NCBI GenBank assembly: GCA_024138025.1
Contig: JAMXBD010002828.1
Location: 95,057-159,056, forward strand
Reading direction: 5' to 3'
DNA length: 64,000 nt
From: Combretum micranthum
Lineage: Eukaryota; Streptophyta; Magnoliopsida; Myrtales; Combretaceae
Shown here: positions 1 through 12,668 of the stretch, in pieces
How the letters are laid out: each line of letters starts with the position of its first letter
Position numbering within the stretch: position 1 is the stretch's first letter
Program-made: the position numbers and the translations under genes
The notes under the pieces: model-generated
Databases searched by the model: none
What the model saw: only the letters and a program-made list of their open reading frames with translations
Told to the model about the DNA's origin: nothing

Positions 1-5
1 ATGTT

Positions 6-408
6 GGGATAAAGACAAGCCAAATGTTTGTACTTTCAATTTTTGATAATTCAGAGCCTAATCTTTAGATTTTGGTAAATTACTATTTATATTTTCTAAA
101 TTTATGCAATTCAATGTCTCTATTAAATAATAGTTAAGAAACATTCATTTTGATGATAGGATAATGGCAAACACTAGGCCAAGAATTACCAAAATCTAAA
201 AAAAGGGTACTAAAGTAGCAAATAATTGTCATAAATTGAAAGTGCAGTACTTGACATGTCATAAAATAATTGTTTGTCCAATATTATTTAAAAGAGATAC
301 TAAATAACATATATTTTGAAAGTATGGGTACTAATTTAACAAAATTTAAAGATAAGACAATAAATTACAAAAAATTAAATGTACAGGCATTTAGCTTGTT
401 ATTACCCC
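6..408. repeat. Fold-back MITE, about 400 bp
   Basis: The left end (gggataaagacaagccaaat) and the reverse complement of the right end (gggtaataacaagctaaatg) match over much of each arm, so the whole segment can fold on itself. No coding capacity is present. This is the structure of a non-autonomous fold-back DNA transposon. The left flank is too close to the window edge to test a target duplication, and the superfamily cannot be assigned. Confidence 0.6.
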
Positions 409-503
409 ATTAAATGTCTTGTCATAAAAGTTAGAATGCTAACAATCAATTCATTCAATGGCTAGTATTCAACATGCTAATAGTAATATATCTTGGAGCT
501 CTC

Positions 504-516
504 AAATCTAAAATCA
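504..516 (+). repeat. Target-site duplication of LINE-1 (5' copy)
   Basis: The 13-base aaatctaaaatca here is repeated directly after the poly(A) tract at 7200-7212. This fixes the LINE insertion as 517-7199. Confidence 0.85.
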
Positions 517-1032
517 CAGTTTCATATATTATAAGTTAAAAGGGATGGAATTCTCTCACTATGGAGAGAAATCCTCTCACTGTAGAGAGTTGTCTTTCAC
601 GTCTTGTCGTGTGTTTTGTTTTTTGGATTTGTCCTCTGTTGTTTCCCTCCTTCTCTGATTTTAATTTTTCTTGGTTTCTTTCTGTGTTCTTTAGTTTCCT
701 TCCTCTTGTCTCGTCTCCTTCTTTCTCGCCTTATCTCTATCTCAAGTTTTGGTTTTTTCCTTTCCCTGGTTCCCATGGCTTTGAATGTCCGGTATGAGTC
801 TTAGCTTTTTCTTTTCCCTGTGTTGTTCTATTTTGCTTGTCTTGTCTTATTGTTGTTTCCTTTTTTGTTGCTTGGTGTTCTGTTTGGAGACTTTTTCTCC
901 CTGTTTTTTTTTTTTCTTCTTGTGTGATCCTAGTTTACCTAGGCACTTTTCTTTTCTGTCTGTTCTCCTTTATAGATTTTGTTGTTTTGTATCTATCTTT
1001 ACAAGGCCCCCTTCTCATTTGCGTGTTCCAGT
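517..1032 (+). promoter_or_regulatory. Pyrimidine-rich 5' UTR of LINE-1
   Basis: The stretch from about 580 to 1030 is strongly T/C-biased on the + strand, and open frames in it encode only low-complexity Phe/Leu/Ser/Cys strings. I read it as the transcribed leader and internal-promoter region of the LINE, not as protein-coding. A short direct repeat around ctctcact (553-589) lies near its start. Confidence 0.6.
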
Positions 1033-2817
1033 ATGAGGCCGACTTTCTCCAATAAGGTTGATGAAGATACTATGGAAGGGTTGGACCTGGAAGAAAACAC
1101 AGAAATATTAATCTAAAATGAATACCTTATGATCGACAAAGTAATTTCAACCAAATCTCTAAATAAAGGTAGGGTAATCAATGTGTTGAAGAAGGCATGG
1201 CAGTCATATGAAAATATGAGTTGCTCTATTTTGGGAACTAGCTTATTCTTAATAACTTTTGAGAGTGTTGATATGGCTCTGAAAGTACTCAACGATGGTC
1301 CTTGGGCAGTGATGAGGAATTTGATGGTGTTAAAATGATAGGAAAGAGATAAAAGGATTGAGGATATTAATTTATGCTCACTGCTGATATGGGTTCAAAT
1401 CTATGGTCTACAATTAGATCACATATCTGGGGTAAATGCAAATAAGCTGGGATCCCTTGTGGGCATGGTTGTGGAGGTGGAACCTTTCAAATCTGATACT
1501 AGTTTGTGCCGTGGTTTTTTGAGAGTGAAGATCAAGATTGATACTCAAAAGCCTTTGAAGCCAGGTGCATGGGTGAATAGGAAAGATGGTACTAAATATT
1601 AGGCTTCCTTTAAATATGAACGTCTCTTAGATTTCTGCATTGTGTGTGGAAGACTTGGCCATTTTGCCAAAGAGTGTTCTTATGCTAGAGATGGGAAAGC
1701 CAATTTCAGTAATGCTTTAAAAGATGGACGAATTTAGAACAAGAATGTTGTCTCATATGCTTCTTTTGATGCCAATAGGCTGGAACGTAACGTAGACAAA
1801 GAAAATTGGGATCCAACATCTAATAGTAACTCCTCTACTAAGGATCTGAAAACTCCTTACACCCCCTACCTCAACATCAGCCTAAATCCACCACTAATCC
1901 TTCCCCCTTTAGTCACCTGCTAGTCCCCATACTTGTTTCAACCACAAATATTTCTTTAGACCAAAACCCCAAACCTAATCTTCCTTCCAACCAATCAGCC
2001 CTTTCTTATTCAGTCTCTCCTCCTTTTATCTCCTCTAGTTTTAATTTATCCATCCATCAACTACCCTTTATGCCCAAGTTTCCCCTAAACCATCCATCTC
2101 CCTCTAACGCTTCTTGCTTGTTACGTTCCAACCAAACCCTGGCCTATGACTCTCACAAAACTGCACCCTAAGTTTTATCTTCCCCCTCAACTTTGTACCC
2201 TCACAAAGTTGAATCCCAAAGCCTATCTCCTCTCTCGCCTCATGCTGTTGTATATGACAGTAGCTCTTTACTCAGTGTGGATAGTAAGCAGGAAAGGAGG
2301 GACACCTCTGAGTTGAAGGGGAGAAGGAGTGGTCAATTAGCGGAGGGGCATGAAGCGTCATATTTATTAGATGAAGCAAAGAATGCTCGTCTATCTTCTA
2401 TGAATCTAAGATCCACTAGACAAAAAAAAAAAAAAACAGTACCTTGTTAGTTTCCCTTCTGAAGATGAATTAGAACTTAAGAAGTTGAATGATACAGAGA
2501 ATCCCCTTGAAGAATCAGAGGAAGCTCCGTTGTCTTTGGTTCCTACCTTTAAGGGTATGAACTTGAAAAGGCAAAAAAGAGTTTGAAGAAATCAAGATGG
2601 ATAAGAAAGCCAAGTTTTCTGTTGAGGAAGAGGAGATACTCGAGACTCAAACTGTTTGTAAGGTAACAAGACACAAAGGCTTTCAAAAGAAAACTCTTCA
2701 AAAGAAGAAAAAGAAGGTTGTGAAAAATGCTGTGTTTGAGTCAGGGCTGTTTGATGTTCCTATATGTGATTTAACTGACTGTGGCGGTGGTAGCTGGCCC
2801 TCAACAACCACACAGGA
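1033..2817 (+). pseudogene. LINE-1 ORF1: DUF4283 / CCHC zinc-knuckle nucleic-acid-binding protein
   Basis: The frame opens with MRPTFSNKVDEDTMEGLD at 1033, about 215 bases before the DUF4283 core (GRVINVLKKAWQSYENM, then FESVDMALKVLNDGPWAVM, near 1168-1320). An intact CCHC knuckle, CIVCGRLGHFAKEC, follows near 1639-1678, and a Ser/Pro-rich then Lys/Glu-rich tail comes after it. In plant LINEs this protein coats the RNA. In-frame stops include those at about 1114, 1336, 1602 and 1736. At 1602 the context KY-stop-ASFKYE suggests an original Trp codon, TGG changed to TAG. The start is chosen as the first ATG in frame with DUF4283. Coding capacity is lost. Confidence 0.75.
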
Positions 2818-2820
2818 GCC

Positions 2821-5800
2821 ATGATATACTTATCTTGGAATTGTCAAGGTTTTGGATCTTCCTGACAATTCGACATCTAAAAGATCTTATAAATAAGCAC
2901 AAACCCTTGTGCAATTTTCCTAATGGAAACCAAAAATATATGCAACAAGGTGGAGAAGATTCGGAATTGCCTTAGGTATCCAGGTTCCCACTATGTTCCT
3001 CCATTTGGAATTAGTGAGGGCCTATCCCTTTGGTGGAATGGAGATGTTAATATCAAAATTATTGATAGTTGTCATTGGTATCTTCATAGTGAAATTCTGT
3101 GGAATGATGGTTCTAGTGCTGGTTTCTTTACCTAGATCTATGCTCCTACGTGTTTTAAGAAACGACTTGAATTATGGAATCAGATGGTTCACCTTTCGAA
3201 GACTGTGGCAGGACCATGGTTGTGTATCAGTGACTATAATGAAATTATAAATGAGGATGAAAAGTTTAGAGGCCAACCAAAGGAGAAAAGACAGATGATT
3301 GCCTTTAATAATATGATTTTGGAGGCTCTATTGTATGATATGGGATACATTAGTCCATCTTTTACATGGTCCAATAATAGAAACGAGGGGACCCTTGTTA
3401 AAGAGAGATTGTATAGAGCTCTTGTCTCATCCACTTGGATGGATTCTTATCTAAAAACACAAGTCTTGAATGAGCCCTCTATAGGCTCTGACCATGCTGC
3501 TATCGTTGTAAATACCCCATATGTTGATGGAAAAGGGAAGTAGAGATTTCGTTTTGAGAATCTATGGAGAACATCAATAGATTGTGGTCATATAGTGACA
3601 AAGGTATGGAAGGAAATGGGTACAAATAGAAACATGGAAGATATGATAAAAGCTTGGTTAAATGTAGCAAAAGATTGACAAAGTGGAGTAGAGAAACCTT
3701 CCCCAACAACCGCAGATTGATAGAAGAGTTGAAGAAGAAGCTAGGAAAGTTACAAAACGACCCCAATGAGCTTAATCTAGAAGAGGAATAGCTTATCCAA
3801 GCCCAACTAGATGAACCATGGGGACGGGAAGAAATGTTTTGGCACTAGAGATCCCGTATTAATTGGCTCTTATATGGTGATAGAAATACCCCTTTTTTTC
3901 CATCACTCCACCCTAAGCAGAAGGCAAAGGAATAAAATTCTAAAGTTGAATAGGGGTGATGGGGTATATCTTGAGAATAAAAAGGATATTGGTCAGTCCT
4001 TCACTGATTATTTTCATCTCTTGTTTCAAACTAAGGGTAACCGAGATTGGGGGGAGAACTTGAATTAGATTGATTCTGTTGTAACGGATGATATGAATTT
4101 ATTGCTTTGTGCACTAGTATCTAAAGAGGAAATTAAAGAAGTAGTGCTTCAATTAGGTGCCCGTAAAGCCCCAGGTCTGGATGGTTTTTCGGGTATCTTC
4201 TATCAATCTTATTAGAGTTCTATCAGTCCATCAGTGACAACAGTGGCTCAAAGTTTCTTTGTTTTAGGTACTTTCCCTTTATCTCTAAACCACACTGACC
4301 TGATTTTGATTCCAAAAGTCTAATTTCCTTCCTTTGTGTTTGATTATCACCCCATTAGCCTTTGTAATAACCTTTATAAAATCATTTCAAAAATTTTGGC
4401 TAATAGATTAAAGTTATTCCTTGATAAAATCATTTAGGAAAATCATAGTGCTTTTGTTCTGAATCGGATGATCCAAGATAATATTATCATAGCACATGAG
4501 ATTTTTCATTTCCTAAAAAGTAAAACCAAAGGGAAAAAACGTTTTTGTGCCATCAAGATGAACATGAGCAAGGCTTATGATCGCATTGAATGGGATTTTT
4601 TAGAAGTTGTTATATTCAAAATGGGTTTTGGACAACCTTTAGTTAGGTAGACTATGGCTTGTGTGACCTGCGTATCTTTCAATATTATTATTAATGGAAA
4701 GGTAGTAGGTTTTGTGAGTCCTTCTATAGGTATAGATAGGGGATCCACTATCCCCATATTTTTTTATTCTCATTGCTGAGGTCCTCTTGAAAGGTTTATC
4801 TAAAGCAGCTAGTAATGGTCTTATCAGAGGCATTAGAGTCAACCCGTCAAGTCCTGATCTAACCCACCTCTTATTTGTAGATTCTCTGTTTTTTCTAGAA
4901 GTAGGAAATAAGGGGTTGCAAACCATGAAAAGGATTCTACTAGACTATTGCAAAGCCTCTGGTTAAGCAATCAATTACTCTAAGGCATCAGTCTTCTTCA
5001 GCAAAAACTCTCCAAATGAATGGAAGACCGAGGTGAGAAGAGGACTAAATATATCTAGCACTAAAGATCCTGTTTTTCACTTGGGTTTGCCCACTCTTTG
5101 GGGTAGATCTAAGTGTGATGCCTTATACTTTGTTAAGGAGAAAGTGCTGAGGAAGACTCAAGGTTGGAAACAAAAGCTTTTAAACGAGGCGGGCCATGAA
5201 ACGCTAATCAAGTCAGTTTCCTATGCTATACCTGTTTACTCAATGGACATTTTTAAGTGTCCCCTCAAATGGTGTCATCAAGTAAATTCCCAGATTACTA
5301 ATTTCTGGTGGGGTTAGCGGCAAGGAGAAGGCAGGATTCATTGGGTCAATGAGGAGTGCTTCTCTAAAGCTAAGGAAGGAGGTAGAATGGGGTTTGGAGA
5401 TCTACGCCTATTTAATTTGAGTCTACTAACTAAGTTAGCTTAGCTGGTACACCAAAATCCATAAGCTCTATGGGTTCGGTTCCCTAAAGGAATCTACTAT
5501 CCTAATTGCTCCTTAGGCAGGCAAGGGCAACAGAGCGTCTTGGGGCTAGAGTAGCTTAATGGAAGGGAATAATATTCTCTATAGGAATGCAAGTTGGATT
5601 GTTGGCAAAGGGGACAAGGTCATGGTCGGGTTAGATAGGTCTATTCATCTTCTACAAAATAAATGCTTGTCTCAGGGAAGTAGCATTGAACCAAGTTTGA
5701 GGGTCTGTGATATCATGGATATAGAATCATTGGAATGGAAAGTGAGGAGTATTCAACACTTACTTTCACATTTTAAGCTCAAGGCCATAAAAAGCATGCT

Positions 5801-7140
5801 TATCTCAAGATCGAATGCTGAGGACCGTCTAGTGTAGCCTTTTGACCGACGAGGCGAGTGCACTGTAAAATCTGTGTATCATCTACTGCATGAGAAACGG
5901 AAGATGATTAATCAAAGCAAGCCATCATCATCCAATCAAGTTCCAAAGCATATTTGGAATCAAATTTGGAACAAAAAAATCTTACCGAAAATTAGGCACT
6001 TCCTTTGGTGTGTGATGTCAAATGCAATCTCGGTTACGCAAAACCTTCACCTACGCTGAGCTACCAATACTCCAACATGCCATTTCTGCAATGAAGTGGA
6101 ATCATCAGAACATGCCATCTTATGTTGTAATTGGGTTACATGCGTTTACTTTGGGGTTTTAGGTATACAGTTCGAAAAACAATAGATCTCTTCCTTTGCT
6201 ATATGGTGGGATAACCTAGTGGGAAATCGTACTCTACCGAAGGGGGAGCGTCATTGGAAAGCAATAGAAATTGGTGAAGTGGGTTAGGGAATTTGGAAGG
6301 AGAGATGCAAAGCCATTTTCAATCACATTACTCCAAACCCTAAGAATACAGTCTTTTGTATTGTTGCCCAATTAAAGGAGAACAATTACCTCTACGCATT
6401 TCTAGAGGTTGAAATGGCTTCATCAAATGATCCAGGAACTGGAGCAGCTGATGGACCTTGTGTAAATTTTATTGTTACAAATATGGAGAAGAGAGGTGGA
6501 ACTGAGACGGAACGCGATATTTCGGAGAGTTACTTGGTAAACCACATCCACTCTTTACCCTCGGTGCAGAAGAATCATATGTTGGCTAGTATTGGTGGGA
6601 AATCTGTTACACGTGATAATCATGGGCCTGGTTGCAATGGGAGCCTTTTTGTTTGAATAAATTCTGATGGGTCTTGGATTAGGCCAAATGAAATGGGAGG
6701 GGTTGCTATTGTGGTCAGAAAATCATGATGGTCAGTTAATAGGAGGAGCCTCAATTTTGGATTTATATCCTTCGGTTGAGGCTAGTGAAATTGCTGCCTT
6801 GAACCTTGGGATTGACTTAGCTAAGAAGAATTTTTGGTCAACCATCCGGTTTAAATCTAATTGCACGCAGGTAATTCAAGCTTTCAATGGACACCGAGAT
6901 GGTCTTCATTGGACCTCCTTACTTTATTTTGAAGAAGCCCTTTCCCTCTCAAAATCTTTGCAGAATGTCAATGTTTCCTTTGTTTTTATAAGAAGAAATG
7001 CAAATAATGTTACTAATTAGATAGCTATTGTCTTTAGGAGGAGGATGTGTCCGTTTGATTAGTGGATCTCTACCCCATCTTCCCTCCAAAAGCTACTCGG
7101 ACATGTTTTGTCTAGCCGTATTGATTTAACTTGTAATATT
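2821..7140 (+). pseudogene. LINE-1 ORF2: endonuclease, reverse transcriptase, zf-RVT and RNase H
   Basis: It starts MIYLSWNCQGFGS, the typical first strand of the APE-like endonuclease. Endonuclease motifs follow: FLMETKN, SDYNEIINEDEKFRG (usual form GDFNE) and GSDHAAI near 3485. RT begins near 4090. PISLCNNLYKIISKILANRL and MNMSKAYDRIEWDFLE are visible, the latter with Asn where the catalytic motif-A Asp normally sits. Motif C reads HLLFVDSLFF, so the FADD Asp pair is lost by an apparent one-codon deletion. A CCHC-like zf-RVT lies near 5990-6130 and RNase H near 6650-7010 (NSDGSW, EASEIAALNLG). Stops are frequent and frameshifts are evident, for example in the T-run at 3893-3899. The enzyme is certainly inactive. 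Confidence 0.85.
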
Positions 7141-7186
7141 ACTGACAATGGGTAATTTTATGAATGCATTTGTTGTTTGATTGGAC

Positions 7187-7212
7187 AAAAAAAAAAAAAA
7201 AATCTAAAATCA
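7187..7212 (+). repeat. LINE-1 poly(A) tail and 3' target duplication
   Basis: A run of A from 7187 passes into aaatctaaaatca (7200-7212), the direct copy of 504-516. An A-tail followed by a duplication is the signature of LINE target-primed insertion. Confidence 0.85.
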
Positions 7213-8066
7213 AAACGGTGCTTAGGATTATCAATTTTATTCAACAACACCGAATATCATAAATCTATCAATCAATATCCACGACTGTAAAATCATCACT
7301 TAATCAATCTTTATCGAGTTTCTCAAGTGAGAACGCTATTGACTCTTTAAGCAAGTGAACGCATCAGCCCGACCACTGCACAACAATCAAGAAAGCAAGG
7401 GGCAATACATGGACCCTTAAGTACTTTCAATAAAGGTGATGAGTGCTCCTAAACTCTTAATTTTCTCCATTAACTTCCTCGAAATCACCTATGGTACACC
7501 AAAAGGTCTTTAGAATTACCCAAGTGTCCAACACATATAAACTTAGTCACAAATACTCTGCTTTGAAAAGCCATAAATTTCTTGTGTCTCAATCAATTTC
7601 TTCATTCTCTATATTGTTGTGATCGTTTATCAAATAACTCTTTAATTATCTGAGATTCTGAATTTAACCAAATTACGATAGATTACACAAAAATTTAGAC
7701 AATTAATACTTAAACTCTTACTTGATCTTTTAAACCTTTAATTATCTTAATGTTCATGAAACAGAGGCTATTTAAGCAATGAATACTAAACCATTTCAAT
7801 TAATTCCACAAAAATTTGGTTAAAATTATAACAATACGTATAATCATACTAAATTTTTTTGAAAATTAACCTCCTCCATTTACTAATTTTATGAAATCAT
7901 TCTATAAACTACGAAATTAGTGTAAAAATCCAAAATTAATCATTTTTAGATTAAAAAAAACTATGATAATTTTTTTTTTATCATCTACGATCTCTAATGG
8001 AAAAAAATATAGCAAGCTCATAAGATAATTCAAATGAAAACAATTTTTTCCATTTATTTTAAAAAA
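7213..8066. other. AT-rich intergenic sequence
   Basis: No coding frame, RNA gene or clear repeat was recognised in these roughly 850 bases. Homopolymer A/T tracts occur at about 7968-8000. Confidence 0.5.
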
Positions 8067-8334
8067 GGGTAAATTATATTAAAATATATCAAAGTTTGAT
8101 GATAAGTTCACTTAAGGTAGCAAATTTTTTATTGGCTAAAAAGAAGAATTAGCATCTAGGGACAAATTCATTTAAGGGTATTAGGATTTTAAATAATTAA
8201 AAAAAGGAATCAATACTATGTAAAGCAAGTCAAATAAGGTACTAATGATTAACCATTGACAAAAATTGAGAAAATTTAATTGAAAACCGATCCAATGGAT
8301 AGTGCCTTAAAAGAACTTTACAAAACTTTGATAA

Positions 8335-8350
8335 TTCATTTGATTCACTT
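8335..8350 (+). repeat. Target-site duplication of LINE-2 (3' side copy)
   Basis: The 16 bases ttcatttgattcactt are repeated exactly at 14291-14306. The first copy abuts the poly(T), which is the LINE poly(A) on the minus strand. Confidence 0.92.
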
Positions 8351-8539
8351 TTTTTTTTTTTTTTTTTAAATAGGTAGAAGCCCTTAATCAGTTAGTGCAC
8401 CCAGATATCCCAGCTAGGCTGGCACATCCTTAGCACCCTCATCATCTAAATGGACTTCTAAAATTTATTAATAATAAAAAGAAACAAACTGTTAAATACA
8501 AAACAACCCTAAAAAGGCTAAAAAAACAAAACTAAAACT

Positions 8540-11500
8540 AGCTAAATCTATATCTTTCCTTGCCAAAAACATCATTGGCTATAAAAGAAGAGCAAGATAC
8601 TGGAAAAGTATTCCACCAAACTATAGAACCTATATTAATTGCCTTGATTGCTAGATGATCAGCAGTTGAGTTTCCTTCTCTATAAATATGACTAACGTGA
8701 ACCTAAAAATGTCTAAGCATATTTAGACATTTAATCCATTCATTTCTGAACTTCCATGGTACCTCCAAGCTTCTATGCTGTAAAAGATTAACTGCATAAC
8801 TGGAATCACTTTCTATCTAAATTGAAGCTGGATAGAAAAGATGAATTCTTGACATAGCAAGAATGATAGCTGATAATTCTGCTTCAAAAGCAAATCCAAC
8901 TCCTAAAAGAGCCATAAAAGAAGACAATACCATCCCTTCATGATTTCGAAAAATACCACCAGCACCAGATAAACCAGGAGATCCTCTTGCAGCACCATCA
9001 GTATTATCTTTATCCATCCCATTGGAGGTTTGATCCATATGACTTTAATGATTTTAGGAGCTGTCCTAATCAAAGGAGAAACATGTAATCTGCGAAGTGT
9101 CATAAGATCCTGCTGTGAATTCTTCATATGTCCAATCTTGAACCATTCTGTAGCTTTTATGGAACAAAATATGCGCCTTATTGTAGATGATACTAATATG
9201 TGAATGTCATGAAAAGTGGCTTGATTTCTTACTAGCCATATATAATATATAGCGGACAAAAAACCCACTTTCCAATAAGGCTCAATCTGAGAAGAAAATT
9301 TCAATTTCCATACTTTTGTTGAAAAATTTAGCAAAGGAAGAAGGAATGCTAATTTTAATATCAAACAAATATTCAAGAGATTTACATACTTCAATAGCAT
9401 ATTGACAAGTAAGAAAATATGGTTGATACTTTCAGTTTCCAAATGACTTAATCTACACTTAGAAGCAAACTGAAATCCATTTTTCATAAGAAGATCATCT
9501 GTGGGAATCTTATTATGTAAAACCCTCCATAGTAAAAAAGATTTCGCTGGTGGAAGAAAATGTCTCCAAAGTGATTTACCCCAAGCAACTTTTGGCTGAT
9601 GAGTTCTAATTAAATCATAAGCAACTTTGCAAGAAAATTTACCATCATTTGAGGTTTGAAAATGAAATCATCATGTTGCATAAATGACGGTGAAAATCTC
9701 TCAATATCATCACAAATATCATGAAATTTAGATCTAAAATCCATTGTGAAGTGCCATTTTCCATTTCGAAAAAAAATATGATACTTTTCCTGTCAGATTC
9801 TTGCTGATTGAAGACGAAATACCAATCTGATCTGCTATTGCATATCCTAACCAATTATCATTCCAGAAGCTTAGATTAGAATTAGAACCAATACTCCATT
9901 GTCCATTGTAACGGATGAAAGCATCAGAATATCTAATTGAAGTCCAGATAAAAGAAGATAAATAAGATATCGGCTGTGCTGGTGATTTATAAAACCGTTG
10001 TCTAAAAAATCTGAAAACAAAAGAATCATGACAACATACCTTCCAAGCCAATTTACTTAATAAAGATAAATTCATGGCATGAAGGCGTTTAATTCCTATG
10101 CCACCTTCCTCCTTCGGATTGCAACAAATTTCCCACTTAACAGCTATTATATTTCTTTGTATGTATAGATCCAGTCCAGATAAAATTCCTTATTGCCTTC
10201 TCCATCTTTTTAATGAACAGAGTCGGCCATTTATATATTGAAAAAGAGTGCAAGAAAGAACCAAGAATGACAGAGTTAACTAAAGCAAGTCTACCTGCCA
10301 TAGACAAAGACTTTCCTTTCCAATTATCAAACTTAGAAATAATCTTGTCAACAATAGGTTGTAACCAAGATCTTCTAGGAGCACCCGAAAACAGAGGAAC
10401 TCCAAAATAATTAAAAGGAAGAGCTCCCAGCTTCATGTTCAGATCAGTTTTGAGTGTTTCCATTTGTCTATAGGGGATATGCTTACTGAAAAAAACATCT
10501 AGTTTGTGCTAATTTACCATCTGCCTAGAAATTGAGCCATAAAGATCAAAAACTGATTTTATGACTCTAATATTTTTCCTTGTGGCTTGATAGAAAATTA
10601 TAACATCATCAGCATACAAAAGATGTGATGGACAAGCCAATTTCTTTGTTGAATACATTGGAACTAAAATTCATGTCTCACAAAGAGATGTTAATTTCTT
10701 GTTCAAATAATCTTCTGCCAGATCAAAAAGTAAAGGAGACAATGGATCTCCTTGTCTAACTCCTCTAGAACAAGCAAAGAATCCTTTAGGAGTTCCATTG
10801 ATCAAAATAGAAATTTTTGCTGAACATAAAATGTTTTGTATGCAGCATCTGAATTTGGATGAAAAGCCAAAGCTTTCAAGAACCACATCAATGAAATCCC
10901 ACTCCAAAGTGTCAAATGCTTTTTTAATATCAATCTTTATTCCCATGTTGTTTTTATAAAAGCATGTTGATATTTTCAGAAGCAGCTGCAATACAATCTT
11001 GTATATGTCGTCCATGTAAGAAGCCAAATTGATGCGAATCAATGACCTTAGAAGCAATAGTAGATAATCTGTCTGCAAGAATTTTACTGACAATCTTGTA
11101 CAAAATATTTCCCAACACAATAGGTCTAAATTTATCAATTGTTATAGCCCCCACTGTTTTGGGAATTAGAATCAAATTATTGGAATTGAGTCCATCAATA
11201 ATTTTTCCTGTTTGAAAAAAACTTCTTACAGCATTACAAACATCTTTTCCAATAATTTCCCAGCAATGTTTGTAGAACAATCCTGTAAAACCATCGGGAC
11301 CAGGGAGCTATTTTGATCCATTGAAAAAACCATGTCTTTGATATCCATATCAGAAGGAATGCAACAAAGGGATTTATTCTACATATCCGTGACAATTCTT
11401 GGTACCACAATAGCAACATCAAAAAAATCCTTACTGTGAGAAGAATTAGCTAAAAATAAGTTAGAATAAAAATTAATGATGTGATTCCCAATTTCCATTG

Positions 11501-12666
11501 AATCATGGATAAGATTCCCATTGATTTCCAGACAATTTAAACCAGATTGAGGATGTCTTCTAGCAAGAAGGCCATGATAGAATTTTGAGTTCCTATCATC
11601 AGATTCTAACCAATCAACCCAGCATTTTTCTTTTAACAAACATTCTTTATTTTTAAGATGAAAATTCAAAGTAGAATATGTTTCATTTTGCAGAGAACAA
11701 CTCATCCGAATAACCATCAGTATCTATTTGAGATTGAATCCATAATAGGTCTTGTTTTGCATCCATAATCATCAAATCAACATGACTGAAGACATTTTTG
11801 TTCAAGGTTCTCAGAAATGATATGAGATATTTTAATTTCTTCTGTAACACCAACATAGGATGTCCATGAAATTGAAAGGAAATCCAAACCGTTTCAACCT
11901 TCTCTTTGAACTGTTTATGAGTAATCTACATCGACATAAATTTGAAAGGTCTTGGGCCAGTAAGACAACAGTTGCGACACAAAAGTAGCAAAGGATTATG
12001 ATCTGAATGATGTCTTGGTAAAGCCATACATTTCATGCTATTCCAACTTTGTAAAGAAATTTCATTAACAAAAACTCTATCCAATCTTATATCAACTCTG
12101 TTTGCACCACCTCTGTTATTTGACCATGTATATTTAGCTCATTTTATATCCAAACAAGTTAGTTGACAAGCATTTGTAGCATTGATAAAATCATTACATG
12201 ATCTACAAGATGGAGGTTGTCCAGTCTTTTCATGTGCTCCAAAACAAGCGTTAAAGTCTCCCAACACATACCAATTCTGGGTACAAATCAAAGAATCCGA
12301 TATAAATCTTCCCAAAGCTGTATCGCCCAATGATAACACACAAGCATAAACACCAGTAATGTAGTGAATTGAATTGTTCATGTCTATGGAAATTGTAACA
12401 TGTTGATCAGATCTTGAAATCATATTGATTTGATCTGAAGAAATGTTAGAGCAGACCATAATCCATAAAGATGTAATGTTCAAACCATTATCAGCCACAA
12501 GGTAATAACCCAAAGAATTCCAAAATGCACTAGGAATATTATGAAAAGGAACTTTTGGTTTAGCTAAATATAATATTTGTGGTTTGTGGGAAAAACAAAA
12601 ATTATGCAGAGTTCTTTGTGTTACCACATTCATAAGACCTTTGCAATTCCAAAACATTAAATTCAT
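8540..12666 (-). pseudogene. LINE-2 ORF2: endonuclease, reverse transcriptase and RNase H
   Basis: It starts at 12666 with MNLMFWNCKGLMN, and the start is placed by the conserved WNC strand. Endonuclease signatures are VLGDFNACFGAHEKTG near 12250 and HHSDHNPLL near 12020. RT carries FGFLHGRHIQDCI, the intact motif A IKIDIKKAFDTLEW (about 10940-10895), RQGDPLSPLLF, and an intact YADD near 10605. RNase H contains NTDGAARGSPGLSGAGG, FEAELSAI and ESDSSYAVN, the expected acidic residues, near 9010-8800. Breaks include a TGA at 12139, a frameshift near 10960 and a stop just before ESDSS. It is the best-preserved LINE enzyme in the window but still not a continuous ORF. Confidence 0.85.
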
Positions 12667-12668
12667 GA

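Larger units (their letters stand above)
517..7199 (+). mobile_element. Full-length L1-type LINE retrotransposon, degenerate (LINE-1 of this window)
   Basis: A complete non-LTR element has a pyrimidine-rich 5' UTR (about 545-1032), ORF1 (1033 to about 2817), ORF2 (from 2821), a short 3' UTR and a poly(A) tail starting at 7187. It is bounded by a 13-bp direct duplication. The order DUF4283/CCHC protein, then endonuclease, RT, zf-RVT and RNase H is that of plant L1-clade LINEs. Both ORFs are broken by many stops and several frameshifts, so it is non-autonomous and probably old. Because the 5' end is present, it arose by full-length target-primed reverse transcription. Confidence 0.9.

Noticed and set aside
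561..1055. Overlapping small + frames rich in Phe, Leu, Ser and Cys
   Set aside because: They are the product of the pyrimidine-rich LINE 5' UTR read in different frames. No domain or conserved start was seen.
3811..4068. A separate gene at this + frame
   Set aside because: It is LINE-1 ORF2 after a frameshift in the T-run at 3893-3899; HHSTLSRRQRNKIL is a LINE motif.
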